Assembly (NCBI RefSeq): GCF_964355755.1 | Contig: NC_092680.1 | Coordinates: 8,907,001 to 8,967,000 of the forward strand | Source: Antedon mediterranea | Lineage: Eukaryota > Echinodermata > Crinoidea > Comatulida > Antedonidae | Direction of reading: 5' to 3' | Length of the DNA: 60,000 nt | The notes under the pieces: model-generated | Told to the model about the DNA's origin: nothing | Seen by the model: the letters and a program-made list of their open reading frames with translations, nothing else | The model's database searches: none | Program-made: the position numbers and the translations under genes | Shown: piece by piece, positions 1-12,800 of the stretch | Position numbering within the stretch: the stretch's first letter is position 1 | Layout of the letters: every line of letters starts with the position of its first letter

Positions 1-1808
1 GTTGAGAAGGATAATTATTAGAAAGGGTAGACAAAAGACAAACTTTAAGTGATAAATGAAATAACAGTATATATTCCAGATATCATATTTCTTTTCTATT
101 GTTCATGCTATAAAAAGGGCTACTGTTTGGCTCCGAGAAAAATCATGCACTAATAACTTAAGCGAAAATAAGCGAGCTCATGTTTTCATTTGCACAGATT
201 ACACATTAGCAAGTACTTTATACGGCGCTACTTAATGAAGTAATTTTCACCATGGTTAATAACAACAAATAACCTCGTCTCCATGGTAATGGCTATTTCC
301 ATGAAAGTGTAAACATTGAAATCTGTAATCTTGTTATTTCATTAAATGTATTTGTTTACTTGAGCTAGTACTGATTAACTTACTGTTGATTCTAATCAAG
401 TCATTTGCAACTTCTGCAATTTTTCTGCATGCACTTTTTTACAAATTATTTAATACTGCATATTTGAATAAACACTCTGGGACATTTATTATTTTTTTGG
501 TCGTAATATGGTAAAGGAACACGATGAAATAAATCTTCCCTTCGGTCCTGGATATGAAAAATACAACATATTTAAAATCAAGAAGTGAAATCAATTAATC
601 AGTAATTGTCTCGTATTTAATATGCATGGTGGGGGGGGGGGGGGAAATGCTTGGGTCATTTATTCAAGGCAAAACAATGTTTTATGCAGGGTAGGCATTT
701 ATTCAGCACAGGATGTTTATTTGAATAATACGGTATGATACTATGTGGTAGGAGGATCGTTGGTAAATTAAATATTCTTAGAAACGTAATTGCTCATTTT
801 TTGTGCAAATTAATTTAAATTTTGTTCATTAATTTTCTACTAGGTTAATTGGATCAAGGTTTTTTTTTTCACTCAAATGACTTGCAAATCTAAAACATTG
901 TACTAACAATTTTTTTCCTCCCTGATAACACACTTTTAAATACATTTGTTAAATAGTTTATGGAAAAAAATTTTTTTTTTGCTCAAATCTTAAACAATGT
1001 ACAGTAACATCTCTTTTCATATTAAAGTTAAAACAACTATTTGTTCAGTCAAGACTTATAAAAAATAACTAAATTTGAATGATTTTCCATGGAAATAAGA
1101 AGCAATCAGAAAGATCAGTACAAAAACTGTAGTGTTAGTAAGATAAGAATTGTAACCTATCCTTATCCAGCATCTCCCTGCATAATCTTTCAAACCAATT
1201 ATATTATTGAGAGGCAATGTACACTACAATCTCCATAAATTGGCTCGTATCAGTGCAACATAAATGAAAATTCCAAATTTGTCCACATAACACTAAATGG
1301 ATTATGTTACCAAGGGAATCATGAAATGTTACGTGTATTGCATTGTTCAACAATAGGTATATAAATCAGTATGTAAAAATACAATCTCACTTTACCTAAA
1401 TACTACTGTAGAACGTTTGGCTCTATTACAAAAGTCTAAAGCATGATTAATTTATTGCAGAAATTGTTATCAACGTAGCTATAAACCATCATTATGTTCT
1501 ACCTGGCCCTGGTAATCCTGTAAAACCAATAAAGACTTAGTATAAAATATTGATATTATCTATGGTAGTTGTGTAGAACAAGGTTTTTCTAGTAGACTTG
1601 GCCTACATTGTAGTTGCTTAAAGACTTTAAGTCTGATTGGGAGATTAAATAATGAACCCTTCTATTGATGTTGAGTAAACAGAAAAACAATCAAACATTT
1701 GTTGCTAAGGTGATATTAACAAAAGGTATTATTTATTAAACCCTTAATACTATTGTCTTCTTTATAATAAACTGTACTCTAATTTCTGGTGATAATACAG
1801 AGGGGTAT
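1..1808. other. Non-coding, AT-rich, no gene seen
   Basis: No open frame with exon-like borders was found on either strand. The stretch contains a run of 14 G at 631-644, several A and T runs, and scattered TACTGTA-type words that recur all over the window. Confidence 0.6.
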
Positions 1809-2118
1809 CCTGCCAGTATGAAGGGAGAGGGAGGTGGATCTAATTGAGGCATGAAGGCTCAAACTTAAATCCTGCCAGTATGAAGGGAGAGGGAGGTGGA
1901 TCTAATTGAGGCATGAAGGCTCAAACTTAAATCCTGCCAGTATGAAGGGAGAGGGAGGTGGATCTAATTGAGGCATGAAGGCTCAAACTTAAATCCTGCC
2001 AGTATGAAGGGAGAGGGAGGTGGATCTAATTGAGGCATGAAGGCTCAAACTTAAATCCTGCCAGTATGAAGGGAGAGGGAGGTGGATCTAATCGAAGCAT
2101 GAAGGCTCAAACTTAAGA
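1809..2118. repeat. Minisatellite, 62-bp unit, five copies
   Basis: The unit begins CCTGCCAGTATGAAGGGAGA and recurs at 1809, 1871, 1933, 1995 and 2057. The copies are nearly identical; the last one carries a few substitutions (ATCGAAGCATG instead of ATTGAGGCATG). There are no unique spacers, so this is a simple tandem array. Confidence 0.95.
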
Positions 2119-2852
2119 GGTGTTTTTTTTTTATCAGGTGTCCTCCTTTTATATAACATCAATGATCAACGCATGGAATAGTAGGCCTTCATGTAAACAT
2201 GCAATTGCATGTAACTTAATCAATAATTCATCTTTACTAATTCTAATAAATATATTTAAACTGGTATAGTAATATGATTAAAATTATTTAAGGTTGTACA
2301 CATGAATATGATTTAGATTCTTTAGGCATTGATGGAAATCTGAAATATAATTCAACAGAACCGATAATAGCCACTGACAGATATGATATTGGCACCATAA
2401 ACATGAAATTAATCTAGAGGCTACATAAGCATCACCTAAGAATGTAAATAATTACGATGATAATCTACAACTAAGTTTAATCTGTTCAACAAATTGTTTT
2501 ATAGAGACGAATAAACAAAGTTAATACATTTGGTTCCACATTTGCAATATTTTCATTATGCATGTACATGTATTTAAGAAAATAAATTTGGAATTCAAAT
2601 AAATTATCATAGAATAGATAATACTGTATTAAGTGGATGCATACTGTAACATTTTACAGTATTCCATGAAAATATTTACTGAATATACTGCAGCTTCAGT
2701 AGTATACAAATGAGTTGAATGTAAAGAATATTTCATGTTATTCAACAACACGGGGTGGAATGCGTTGCACATTATTTTCATTGAGAATTATGAATATCAT
2801 GACCATGTGAATAAATTTGTCTAAAGTTTAACATTTATTCAAATAGGGTCAT
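2119..2852. other. Non-coding stretch
   Basis: AT-rich sequence without an exon-like frame. On the minus strand its last part would be the 3' UTR and flank of the putative exon that follows, with an AATAAA signal at 2834-2839. Confidence 0.5.
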
Positions 2853-3102
2853 TTAATATCCATTTGCAGAAATTGGAGAGTCAAGTTGATTTGAACAGCA
2901 TTGGTAAGAATTGGGTGTTTGAATTATTCCTCTGAGGACGGGATACATCTCTACTAATGTTTTATAGTTCCATACTCTAAGCTTGTTATTGCTGATGAAT
3001 TCCCTAATGTCTTTTAGCATGGTTGCATCTATGTTTTGCAGATTATCATGTAAAAGTATGTAAATCTTTACATCCGGAAATTTATCAAGCATAAATTGTG
3101 AA
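2853..3102 (-). CDS. Putative 3'-terminal exon of an unidentified gene
   Basis: Reading on the minus strand, a TATAG acceptor preceded by a pyrimidine-rich tract opens a frame of about 82 residues. It includes VWNYKTLVEMYP and ends SPISANGY before a stop. An AATAAA signal lies about 14 bases past the stop, which suits a last exon. The composition (balanced charged, aromatic and hydrophobic residues, DIREFISNNK helix-like segment) looks coding rather than random. An in-frame TGA lies just upstream of the acceptor, so the peptide must be spliced to an earlier exon at higher coordinates; none was identified. I do not recognise the family. It does not look like the C-terminus of the SLC24 exchanger whose first exon lies about 16 kb upstream on the same strand, but I cannot exclude that the two belong to one locus. 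Confidence 0.4.
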
Positions 3103-3562
3103 CTATATCATTGAGTTCGATGAAAGAAAAAGAAAATAGTTTTAAAGGCACGTACTGTATCTTATTTATTTAATCCATTCCTTCATGTCCAGAATACATG
3201 ATTTTTACTTGACATATAGTATACTATTTTAAAACACATGAATAAAACCTTTCAACAAAGTTTTATGAGGTAGTCTACAGACAGCTATACAAAAAGTGTG
3301 AGTAGTAGTTATCGGACCAATCAGGCAAATATAAGATGTCACACAGTTTTAAAAAACTACAAAATGTCTAATGCTATTATCATTACCAGGAAAGATAGTG
3401 TAATTTCACTTTTCCCTGTTATTTGTAAAAAAAAAAAACCAGAATAGTATTAATGCAAATGTTTTTTAATGTTTTCTTATTTGTAGAAATTGAATAAATT
3501 AAATCATCATAATCATAAATAAACAATCGTAAATATTTAAAATCAAGGCTCGAAATACCATA

Positions 3563-4514
3563 CAGTACCAGCGAGAATTACTGCCCAATTCGGACGCGGC
3601 AGACGCGGCATGAATACGTCCATGACGCGTCCACTTCGCGTCCATTATATCGACGCGTCTGACGTGATTTGACCTTAGACCAACGTCCTTTGTGTTTGAG
3701 CTAACCGGGAGCTAACCACGCCGGTGTTAACGTAAACAAAAGCTCCGCATTGTTACTGTACTACAGTTATATTCTGTACGATGTTTTCTCAACCCGTGAA
3801 AACCTGTATTAAACGAAATGTATTTTATACTACAGTAGTTAATAACATGCAAAAAAAAACCTCTAAAAAACGAATTAATGAATAAGTGCGTATAGATACC
3901 AGTTCATTAGTACTACAGCTTACTATATGGGCAAGAAAGACTGATTTTTTGTGAGTAAAATTATTATCGGATGTCAAAAAACTTCTTTGGCACGCCGCCT
4001 AAAAAGAAACCGCTGAACGAGACTTGCGGGAAATGCAGTGCTGAAACCACGTGTGCCTGCCATGCAGTAAAACCACGTGATAGCATATTTACCAAACTCG
4101 AACGTTCGGCGACTAGACCCGAGTGTGTGAAAATAATATGTTGCTTTCGCTGTCCGAGCGAAGCAATGAATTGTGAGTATCGAATGTCAAAAAACTTCTT
4201 TGGCACGCCGCCTAAAAAGAAACCGCCGAACGGGACTTGCGGGAAATGTAGTGCTGAAACCACGTGTGCCTGCCATGCATGCAGTAAAACCACGTGATAG
4301 CAGTCAGGCTTAGTTTTCCGATGTCATTTGAATATGAATACGGTCGCGAACAATAACAAAAACAGACTCAGGTAGCGAGGTCACGGCCCGCCCGACGAAA
4401 GTGCGTCCAAATCATTGGTTTAGTTTATGAATGGACGCGTCGTGGACGAAAATTGGACGGACACTCGACGCGTCCGTCGCGTCCAAAAAGGGGCAGTAAT
4501 TCTCGCTGGTACTG
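3563..4514. mobile_element. Inverted-repeat MITE with TA target duplication
   Basis: The ends are inverted copies of CAGTACCAGCGAGAATTACT followed by GCCC, and both are flanked by TA. Just inside are clusters of GGACGCGTC-type words in opposite orientation. The 952-bp interior holds a direct duplication of about 100 bp (3969-4070 and 4182-4283) that encodes KNFFGTPPKKK twice in one frame. The TA duplication and the CAGT terminus suggest a Tc1/mariner-type non-autonomous element. No transposase is visible. Confidence 0.8.
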
Positions 4515-5559
4515 TACTTGCAATTTCCAAGTAGATTTTTTTTTTATATAATTGCTAATATAACTGAAATTTAAAAACAAGCTAATGTTTGCTGGTTGTA
4601 ATTTAAAAAAAAAATTATAGCCATGGGTGTAAATATTCAAAATCACATTACCAGATACAGTATGTTATTTATAACCAGATAATGAAATTGAAGCAACGTG
4701 TTACATTTCAGTGGGAAATAGTCATCAATAAGATTAGAACATTCTAAAAAAAACTGTTATTATTCTATACACAACAATAATCTCAAAATCTTCGGCAATT
4801 GTCAAAGCCAATTGACAATATATCCATTGATTTATTATTGCCTTGAGAAATAATTTACATCTTCAAAACTAATAAAATATGAATTGTGTATGATGTAAAC
4901 TAAAATAGTAATAATCCCACCTTACATCAACTTATAATTCACTGTCAAGTCAGTTTTTAAACCATTTTCGAATTGACAATCAAGAGAAAATTTAATCTAC
5001 TGCACATATAAATTACACCGTGGCTATCCTTACGAGTTGTAAAATGTAGCCCCGAATGTTATCCTTACAACAATGGATAGTGCATAAACAACGAACGCCT
5101 GAGACGGTCGGGCTCGTTCCCTCGAAACCTAAAAAAAAAAAGCATCCCTCTTGGCAAATGGTGATGGTCAATAAAGAAGACTATTGATTATCGTAATACA
5201 GTATACACACTATGTATAAATTATGCTTAAATTAAAGATGGCAGACACAATGGGACACGCTATCTCTACATTTGTCTTGGTTTCAGCCCCTGGCGGCAGC
5301 CCAGGTGGTGTCATTTTTTCCCACTCATTTTTACCCTAAAATGTAGATATTTCCTAACAGTTCTGTTTACAGAGGTATTCTAGCCGAAAAAAAAAATAAA
5401 GCAGAATAAAGTACAGTATACACTTTAATTATACCTGGTAAATTTGATTAGTTTGTTGGGTCATTTAGATTAATAACATATAGTGTTATATTTAATGATT
5501 TACTAATAGTAATAATTACTAATAGTGTAACTGTAACTAATAGATTTGTACATCAATAA
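4515..5559. other. Non-coding stretch
   Basis: AT-rich, with no exon-like frame. One slightly GC-richer patch near 5030-5130 has no recognisable feature. Confidence 0.5.
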
Positions 5560-6873
5560 TAGTCCATGGGATTTAGCTAAAAAATGACCCTTTTCTCACA
5601 CAAATTGCAAGAAAAGGTTTTTTTGATGAAATGTGTTCTTTAGACCCTACTGAACATATTTATCAACGTTAGGACATTTTTCGACAACGGGAAGTAGCCT
5701 AATTTGCATAATTAAAAATGGCCGCCATTTTTGATAACGTACTCTGTATCTTGAAAACCGCTAGTCACAGATACTTAATTATGGTGTCAAAATCGTTAGA
5801 ATATATGTTTTTATATTCACTTTATTGAAAAAGTTTGTCCAAAAATGAATGGAAGTGCTATTTCTAACATTATTGACCTTTGACCTTGAATTCTCATATC
5901 TCAGCAACCACTAATCGGAGATATATATATATATATAATGTATGTATACATAGTCTAATATTTTTTTTTTTAGTGAATATTTCAGTTTTTAAATTTAATT
6001 TAAATCAACTGGTTACATGCACTTTAAATTACCACCATATTCTAAACAAGTAGTGCCAAATCACATGTTCTAATGAATGCCTACATGAAGAAGATTCCGG
6101 GTTTAAAAATCCTTTTCAAATATAGTTCAAATGTTAATAACCATACAATAGGTCATTATTGGACATAATGTGTCATTGGACTCTATAGAAACATGTATGT
6201 TCTGAATAATTTGACACTAAAAATAATTTCATATGTACAATATTTTCAAAGTTATGCGATTTTATGTAGTGCAAAGTTCAAAGGTCAATAATGTTAGAAT
6301 CAGCAATTTTTTGCAAAAACATGCCATTAGACTAAATATAAATATGTAGTTTCTAAACAGTTTGAGCCATATTGTGTGTCTCTCAGATTAGTGGTTGCTA
6401 AGATATGATAAATCAAGGTCAAAGGTCAATAATGTTAGAATCCGCCATTTTTTGCAAAAACATGCCATTAGACTGGATATAAATGTGTAGTTTCTGAACA
6501 ATTTAAGCCCTAATTTGTATATCTCCGATTAGTGGTTGCTGAGATATGATAAATCAAGGTCAAAGGTCAATAATGTTAGAAATAGCACTTCCATTCATTT
6601 TTGGACAAACTTTGTCATTAAAGTGAATATAAAAACATATGTTCTAATGATTTTGACACCATAATTAAGTATCTGTGACTAGCGGTTTCCAAGATACAGA
6701 GTACGTTATTAAAAATGGCGGCCATTTTTAATTATGCAAATTAGGCTACTTCCTGTTGTCGAAAAATGTCCTAACGTTGATAAATGTGTTCAGTATGGTC
6801 TAAAGAACACATTTCATCAAAAAAACCTTTTCTTGCAATTTGTGTGAGTTAAAAGTCTAAATCCCATGGACTA
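5560..6873. mobile_element. Long-TIR hairpin element, about 1.3 kb
   Basis: The left arm starts TAGTCCATGGGATTTAG and reads inward to about 5930. The right arm, about 6490-6873, is its reverse complement with few mismatches and ends CCATGGACTA. The arms include the words AAAATGGCCGCCATTTTT and TGACCTTTGACCTTGA. The loop (about 6250-6590) holds two imperfect direct copies of a 130-bp segment containing TAGTGGTTGCT. No open frame codes for a transposase, so this is a non-autonomous foldback or MITE-like element. Confidence 0.85.
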
Positions 6874-8844
6874 TAATTAAAGTTTGAAATTATAATGGAA
6901 CAGCTATGAAGCAATGATGATCAATGGAATATGATGATCCAACGTAATTAAATCCCTTTAAAAGCGATGCCGAAAGATCTCCACGTCTACTGTAGCATTA
7001 CAATTACAGTAATTATTAATATTCAAATTAGTAATGGCATGTATGACATGCGATGTGGATGACCAACCAGACGATCAACAATTGTCTGTAACGGTCTTTA
7101 CTATGTATAAACAAATTGCAAATAATTTAGTTTTTCAACAGAGAAAAAAATTATTGTAGAGTAACAGAAACCATATTACCCTTAAACACTATAAATAATC
7201 ATAAGCACAATTCAAGCACAATAACAGTAGTCATAAATCTTTTTAACAAGGGGATTCCCCTTCCAGATACCTGTTGATTGACCTCAAATATTGATTCAAT
7301 AATAAATTTGTAGGTAAATGTATAGTTGGATAAAAATAGTACTTGGTAGTTAGGAGCAAAAGAATTATTTGTTTTATAATAGTTAAATCATGATTGTGAA
7401 TGAAGGGAAAAGATGATGAAGAGGATGGCGACAATAATGAGGTGGATAAAAGCACTGACAATAGAGAATGATGACGAAGAATGATGACCATTGTTATATT
7501 TATTTTATATTTCTGTATATAAAGTATGGTAATATAAATTTTGTATAATATATTTTGTTATTAATTATCTATGCTAAAATTGTAATGTTCCGGAGGGGGT
7601 GTTTATAAAATGACAATGAAAGTAAAAATAACTTCTTCTTAGGATTCTTTTAAATCATTAAATCTGTTATTTTGTGCAATCACTTTTTTAAATGCTGTGT
7701 GTATATAATTGTTCTTGATCCTTTAATTTAATAAAATTACACAAATCAAAAGTGGTGTTACAGAGTCTATAAGTGCTAACTTACCTGGATAAACCGACTA
7801 CATTGGCCTACTGTAATCTCTCCAAGAGGAGAGCTACAACTCGATTATATATAAAACATTTATTAAAAACCAACCCTTAATGGTACATACCATGAACCCT
7901 GCTATAATCATTTGTATAATATTATAACAAATATAATTATTAAATAAGAATATACATGTATTAATGAATTAATTGTGAAAGATGATGAAGGATGATATGA
8001 TGAAGATCCAGATTGATGACAGAAGGGACTGATAACAAATCACAAGGATCAAGATGATTGAAGACGGTGGTTTAGGATCAAAAGACAATTATGATTATTG
8101 AGAATGAGGATGGGGGATTATGCAGTTGACGATGATTTAAGAGGATGATTGAGATTCAGATTAAATTTATTGACATGTGTACATGTAAACATAAAATTAC
8201 AATGAAAAGCTCAAAAAATAATATACCGTATATGAAAGCACTCAGAAACTGAGTGAAGTACTTGGCAAAGTATTGCCACAGACTGTTAATGTTGATATTT
8301 CGGTCCATGTTGAAAGAATACACATTTTCTTTGTGTAGTTATTATGAATCAATTCTCTTAAATTTCAATAGGCATATTCTGTAGTGTAAGTATATTCCTA
8401 TTTACACCGAAAAATTCAGGGTGATACAATTAGGCGCTATTATACTAACAAACAAACAAAGCAAGTACTATACAATACTATACTATAGACTGTCTATCAC
8501 AGATCAGTAGCCATACATGTTAAGTGTAATTTATAGATCTAATGGATAATGAGAACAACATGAAAAATGTGCCTCATTCGCAAGACAGCTCAGTCTCAGT
8601 AAAAATGTCATGTCAATAAATTGTATTTACTTGAACCCCATTAGATAATACAGAGATGTCTGTGAAGAATTATATTTATTTATCTTTTCTGAAATTGCAT
8701 TTCAACGATATCAATGTTTACCATTAGACAATAAAAGATAAATAACACAGATACTACAAGAAATACATCGCTGCGTAAGCATTTTCTACAGTAGGAAATC
8801 TTAGAGAAGAAAACAAACATTTTATAAAAAATACTACTGTAGTC
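6874..8844. other. Non-coding stretch
   Basis: AT-rich with GATGATGA-type low-complexity patches near 7400-7490 and 7980-8150. No gene or RNA was recognised. Confidence 0.5.
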
Positions 8845-9007
8845 AAGCTCTGTCTACAGTACACTCTATCAAATAAGTTTGACAAAAAAAGTGTGTTGTG
8901 CCCAAATATGGCTGTGATATACCAAATAAGGTAGTGATATGACATCATCATGTCCCTATATGGACACATCACATACAGTATAAAGTTTGATAGTGTAGAC
9001 AGAGCAT
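8845..9007. mobile_element. Short MITE, family with AAGCTCTGTCTACACT ends (copy 1)
   Basis: The inverted ends are AAGCTCTGTCTACA and TGTAGACAGAGC. Inside are TATCAAA/TTTGATA and GTGCCCAAATATGG-type words. Two other full copies lie at 18468-18655 and 53866-54012, so this is a family and not a chance hairpin. Confidence 0.8.
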
Positions 9008-9626
9008 TAGTGAAGTAACTTGACCAATTAAGCAGGATGTATATGAGTGGGAATCAGCCTTTATTCACTTTGGTACTTTGTACTTGAAATACAATAGGGT
9101 ATTTTTCACACTAAATATTATTTTCTTAGTTAGACCTATAACGTTTTATGCCACATACAATAAGAAAGCTGTAAGAAACTTTAATATGTAAATCAAGAAT
9201 ATTGAACAGGTTTAAAGAGGTTGCATTGAAATAATTGCTGGTAGTAACAAACTGGATAAATATCAATTTTTAGGCCATGGCAATTATATTTTGCATGGTG
9301 TGAAAGAGCATGGGATAAAATAATAAGTATGATTGTAATCAAGATTAAAGCATCAAAGATACTAGTTTTTATTTACTATAAAGTACTTTATTAGACTTAT
9401 TTTTAATTACAGTTTTTAAATGCATATTATATAAAAGGTTTTATAAATGCACATTAATTTTCTTTTTTTGATGAAAACAACATCCATTTATCATTGAATC
9501 AATGTTTCCTAGCTTTTGATTATTACTGTAGCATTGAATTACCAATGAAACATTATATTTCATGTTTGCTATGTCACAGTATAGTAGTACTATTTTTGGC
9601 AACAGCATGCTATTTTTAGACTCTTT
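9008..9626. other. Non-coding stretch
   Basis: AT-rich sequence between a MITE and the Helitron-like array; nothing recognised. Confidence 0.45.
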
Positions 9627-9826
9627 TTAGTTATCCGCTTAGTAGCGGATAACTCCTTGTAATCGTCCTGTTACTTTTTTTTAGTTATCCGCACTTGGCG
9701 GATAACTCCTTGTGATTGTATGGGATCATCATTTTTTTTTTTTTTTCTGTATTATTAGTTATCCGCTTAGTAGCGGATAACTCCTTGTGATTGTATTGGA
9801 TCAATATTTTTCTTTTTCTGTATTAT
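9627..9826 (+). repeat. Three head repeats with TTATCCGC/GCGGATAA mini-hairpins
   Basis: Three copies of a short block start near 9630, 9682 and 9760. Each has TTAGTTATCCGC, a 5-10-base loop, GCGGATAACTCC and TTGT. They directly precede the 1.52-kb array and share GCGGATAACT with the end of each large unit, so they are probably the 5' terminal part of the same element, amplified. Confidence 0.7.
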
Positions 9827-12800
9827 TCTTCTTTCTTTCCCATTTTTTTGTGAGTCACGTTTCTCTAAAATGTGTAAACGTAACATTTTATAACTTTGAG
9901 AACATGTGGGCATTTACGTGAAGTTGTGCATCTCCTATTTTGAATGACGTCAGAGTTGCGCAACGTGACTTGCGCGCGATTTTATGATTTTTAATGATTG
10001 ATCATAGCTTAAAAACCAAGCGTAATTTTTTTTTTACCCTTCATGAAAATTTAAGTCATATCAAGGACAAACTTTTAGTTAACTAAAAATGGCGTGTTTT
10101 ACAAGAAGTTACGCGCGCACGCGCATTTAAAATTTCAAAATACGCAAAATTAATTTCTAATCAACTTTCTACGCTGATCTTGACATTTTGAGCATGTCAA
10201 AAATTCCCACGCGCCCGCAAATTTTTACGTGCGCGGTGCGCATGTAGCGTTAAAAATATATTTTCTTCGCTTGATTTATGTTTTTCTAGCCTTTTTTAGT
10301 GGTTTTACCAACTTTTAAACCATTTTGACTTAAAATCATGTCATACGAGCACGTCGAACTGAACAATTTGCGCTCGTTTTTGATGAAAAAGTTCAAAAAT
10401 TCGTCAAAATTATGCCTTTTTTTAAACTGTCGTAATTTCTAAACTGCACGGTCAACTTTTTGTGGATGACATTTTCTGGAAGTTGATTAGTTTTAGATAT
10501 CGAATAATGTATTAATATGGCTAACCGGATATTGTGACGTCATTGTATGGCCACGCGAATATAAAATTTAAGATTTTTTTGTTTTTTGTAATAGGTCATA
10601 ACATTTAATAGAGCGCATCTCCACTTATCCCTTTTCCATTTTCACCCCGATTTTGATATTGTCTAGGTCAATCAACTATCTTTCGCATGAGTTAAAAATA
10701 TTTTAATTTTTATGACGTCATCATTTCTAAAAATGTAAATAACGTGGGTCACCTATTTTCATCTTTACAGTAAATTTCAATCTGTTATAGCTCGTAAGAA
10801 TAAAATGTGATAATCACGATTAAAACGTTTTCTGGAAGCTATTGGATTGTAGATACGAATTCATGTAAACATTTTGCCAATCAGATGTAGTGACGTTATC
10901 ATATGGCCAGTTGAATAAAAAAAGTTGTATTTTTATATTTTGCGTCATAGTTCATCACATTTAAAAGAGCGCGCATCTATGTTTCACGTATCCAAATTTC
11001 TTCTACAGGTTAATATGTTGTTGCTGAGATAATATCCTTCCGAAATTGTTATTTTAGTGTTTCATTTTGATACCGTCGCCATGTTAAAAAATGGTATAAA
11101 TGACGGGTCCCGTAATTTCACCTATTCTACACTGTATGTAATATGTATACAGATTATACTGTTTATACTGATACTATATGATACAAAATTGACAGAATTC
11201 AGCACTAACAACATATCATATTCTTCAGATCAGGTCATAATGCCATAATCTTTTTCTGTGTGCAAAATTCCAACGAGTATGACGTGCACGTGGCGTTTGT
11301 CGTGCGGATAACTAACTCGTCAAAGTGACGAGTTTCATGTCTAGTTCTTATTTCTTTCCTTCCATTTTTGTGTAGAGCGTTTCTCTAACATGTGTAAACG
11401 TAACATTTCATAACCTTGACAACATGTGGGCATTTATGTGAAGTTGTGCACCTCCTATTTTTGAATGACGTCAGAGTTGCGCAACGTGACTTACGCGCGA
11501 TTTTATAAATTTCGCGTATTTAACATAGGTCAAAAACACAATAACATTTTGAATTGAAACTTTGCAGAAGTTTAATTTATATCGTGTGCTAACTTTCTGT
11601 GGAAAAAAAAATTGCGAGTTTTACACAAATTTACGCGCGCACGCGTATTTAAAATTTGAAAATGCGAAAAAACAATTTCTAATCGAATTTCTACGCGTTT
11701 CATGTCATTTTGAGCATGTCAAAAATTCCCACGCGCCCGCAATTTTTTACGCGCGCGGTGGGCACGTAGCGTTAAAAACATCGCTTTTTTGAGTGATTTA
11801 TGTTTTTCCAGCCTTTTCTAGTAATTTTACAAACTTTTAAACAATTTTGACTTAAAATGACGTTATACGAGCACGTAGAATTGAACAATTTGCACGGGTT
11901 TTTGATAAAAAAATCAAAAATTCGTCAAAATTAAGCCTTTTTTTAAACAGTCGTAGTTTCTATACTAAACAATGAAAGTTATTTTTATTACATATTCTGG
12001 AAGTTGATGAGTTGTAGATATCGGATCATGCATTAATATGGCTAACAGGACATTTTGATGTCATCGTAAGGCCACGCGAATATAAAATTTAGGATTTTTG
12101 TATCTTTCTTCATAGCTCATCACATTTAATAGAGCGCATCTACACTTATCCGTTTTCCATTTTAACCCCGATTTTGATATTGTCTAGGTCAATCAACTAT
12201 CTTTCGCATGAGTTAAAAATATTTTTATTTTTATGACGTCATCATGCCTAAAAATTTAAATTACGTGTGGCATAAATTTCATATTTACAGTAAAATTTAA
12301 TCTGTTATAGCTCGTAAGAATGAAATGTGATAATCATGATTAAAACGTTTTCTGGAAGCTATTGAATTGTAGATACGAAATCATGTGAACATTTTCCTAA
12401 TCGGATGTTGTGACGTCATCATATGGCCAGTTATATAAAAAAAGTCGTATTTTCATCTTTTGCGTTATATTTCATTACATTTAAAAGAGCGCGCATCAAT
12501 ATTTCACGTATTCAATTTCTTGTACACGCTAATATGTTGTTGCTGAGATAATTTCCTTCCGAAATTGCTACCTTCGCGTTTCATTTTGAAACCGTCAGCA
12601 TGTTAAAAATTGGAATAAATAGCGGGTCCCGTATTTTCCCCTATTCTACACTGTATGTGATTGTGATATGTATACAGATTATACTGTGTATACTATATGA
12701 CACAAAATAACAGAATTCAGCAATAACAACATAATCATATTCTTCAGTCCAGGTCATAATGCCATAATCTTTTTCCGTGTGCAATATTCCAACGTATGAC

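Noticed and set aside
1809-2118. CRISPR-like direct repeats
   Set aside because: Copies are directly joined, with no unique spacers; the same holds for the 41-bp and 148-bp arrays.
3971-4297. 108-residue Cys-rich frame as a real gene
   Set aside because: It lies wholly inside a MITE with no promoter or splice context; kept only as a finding.
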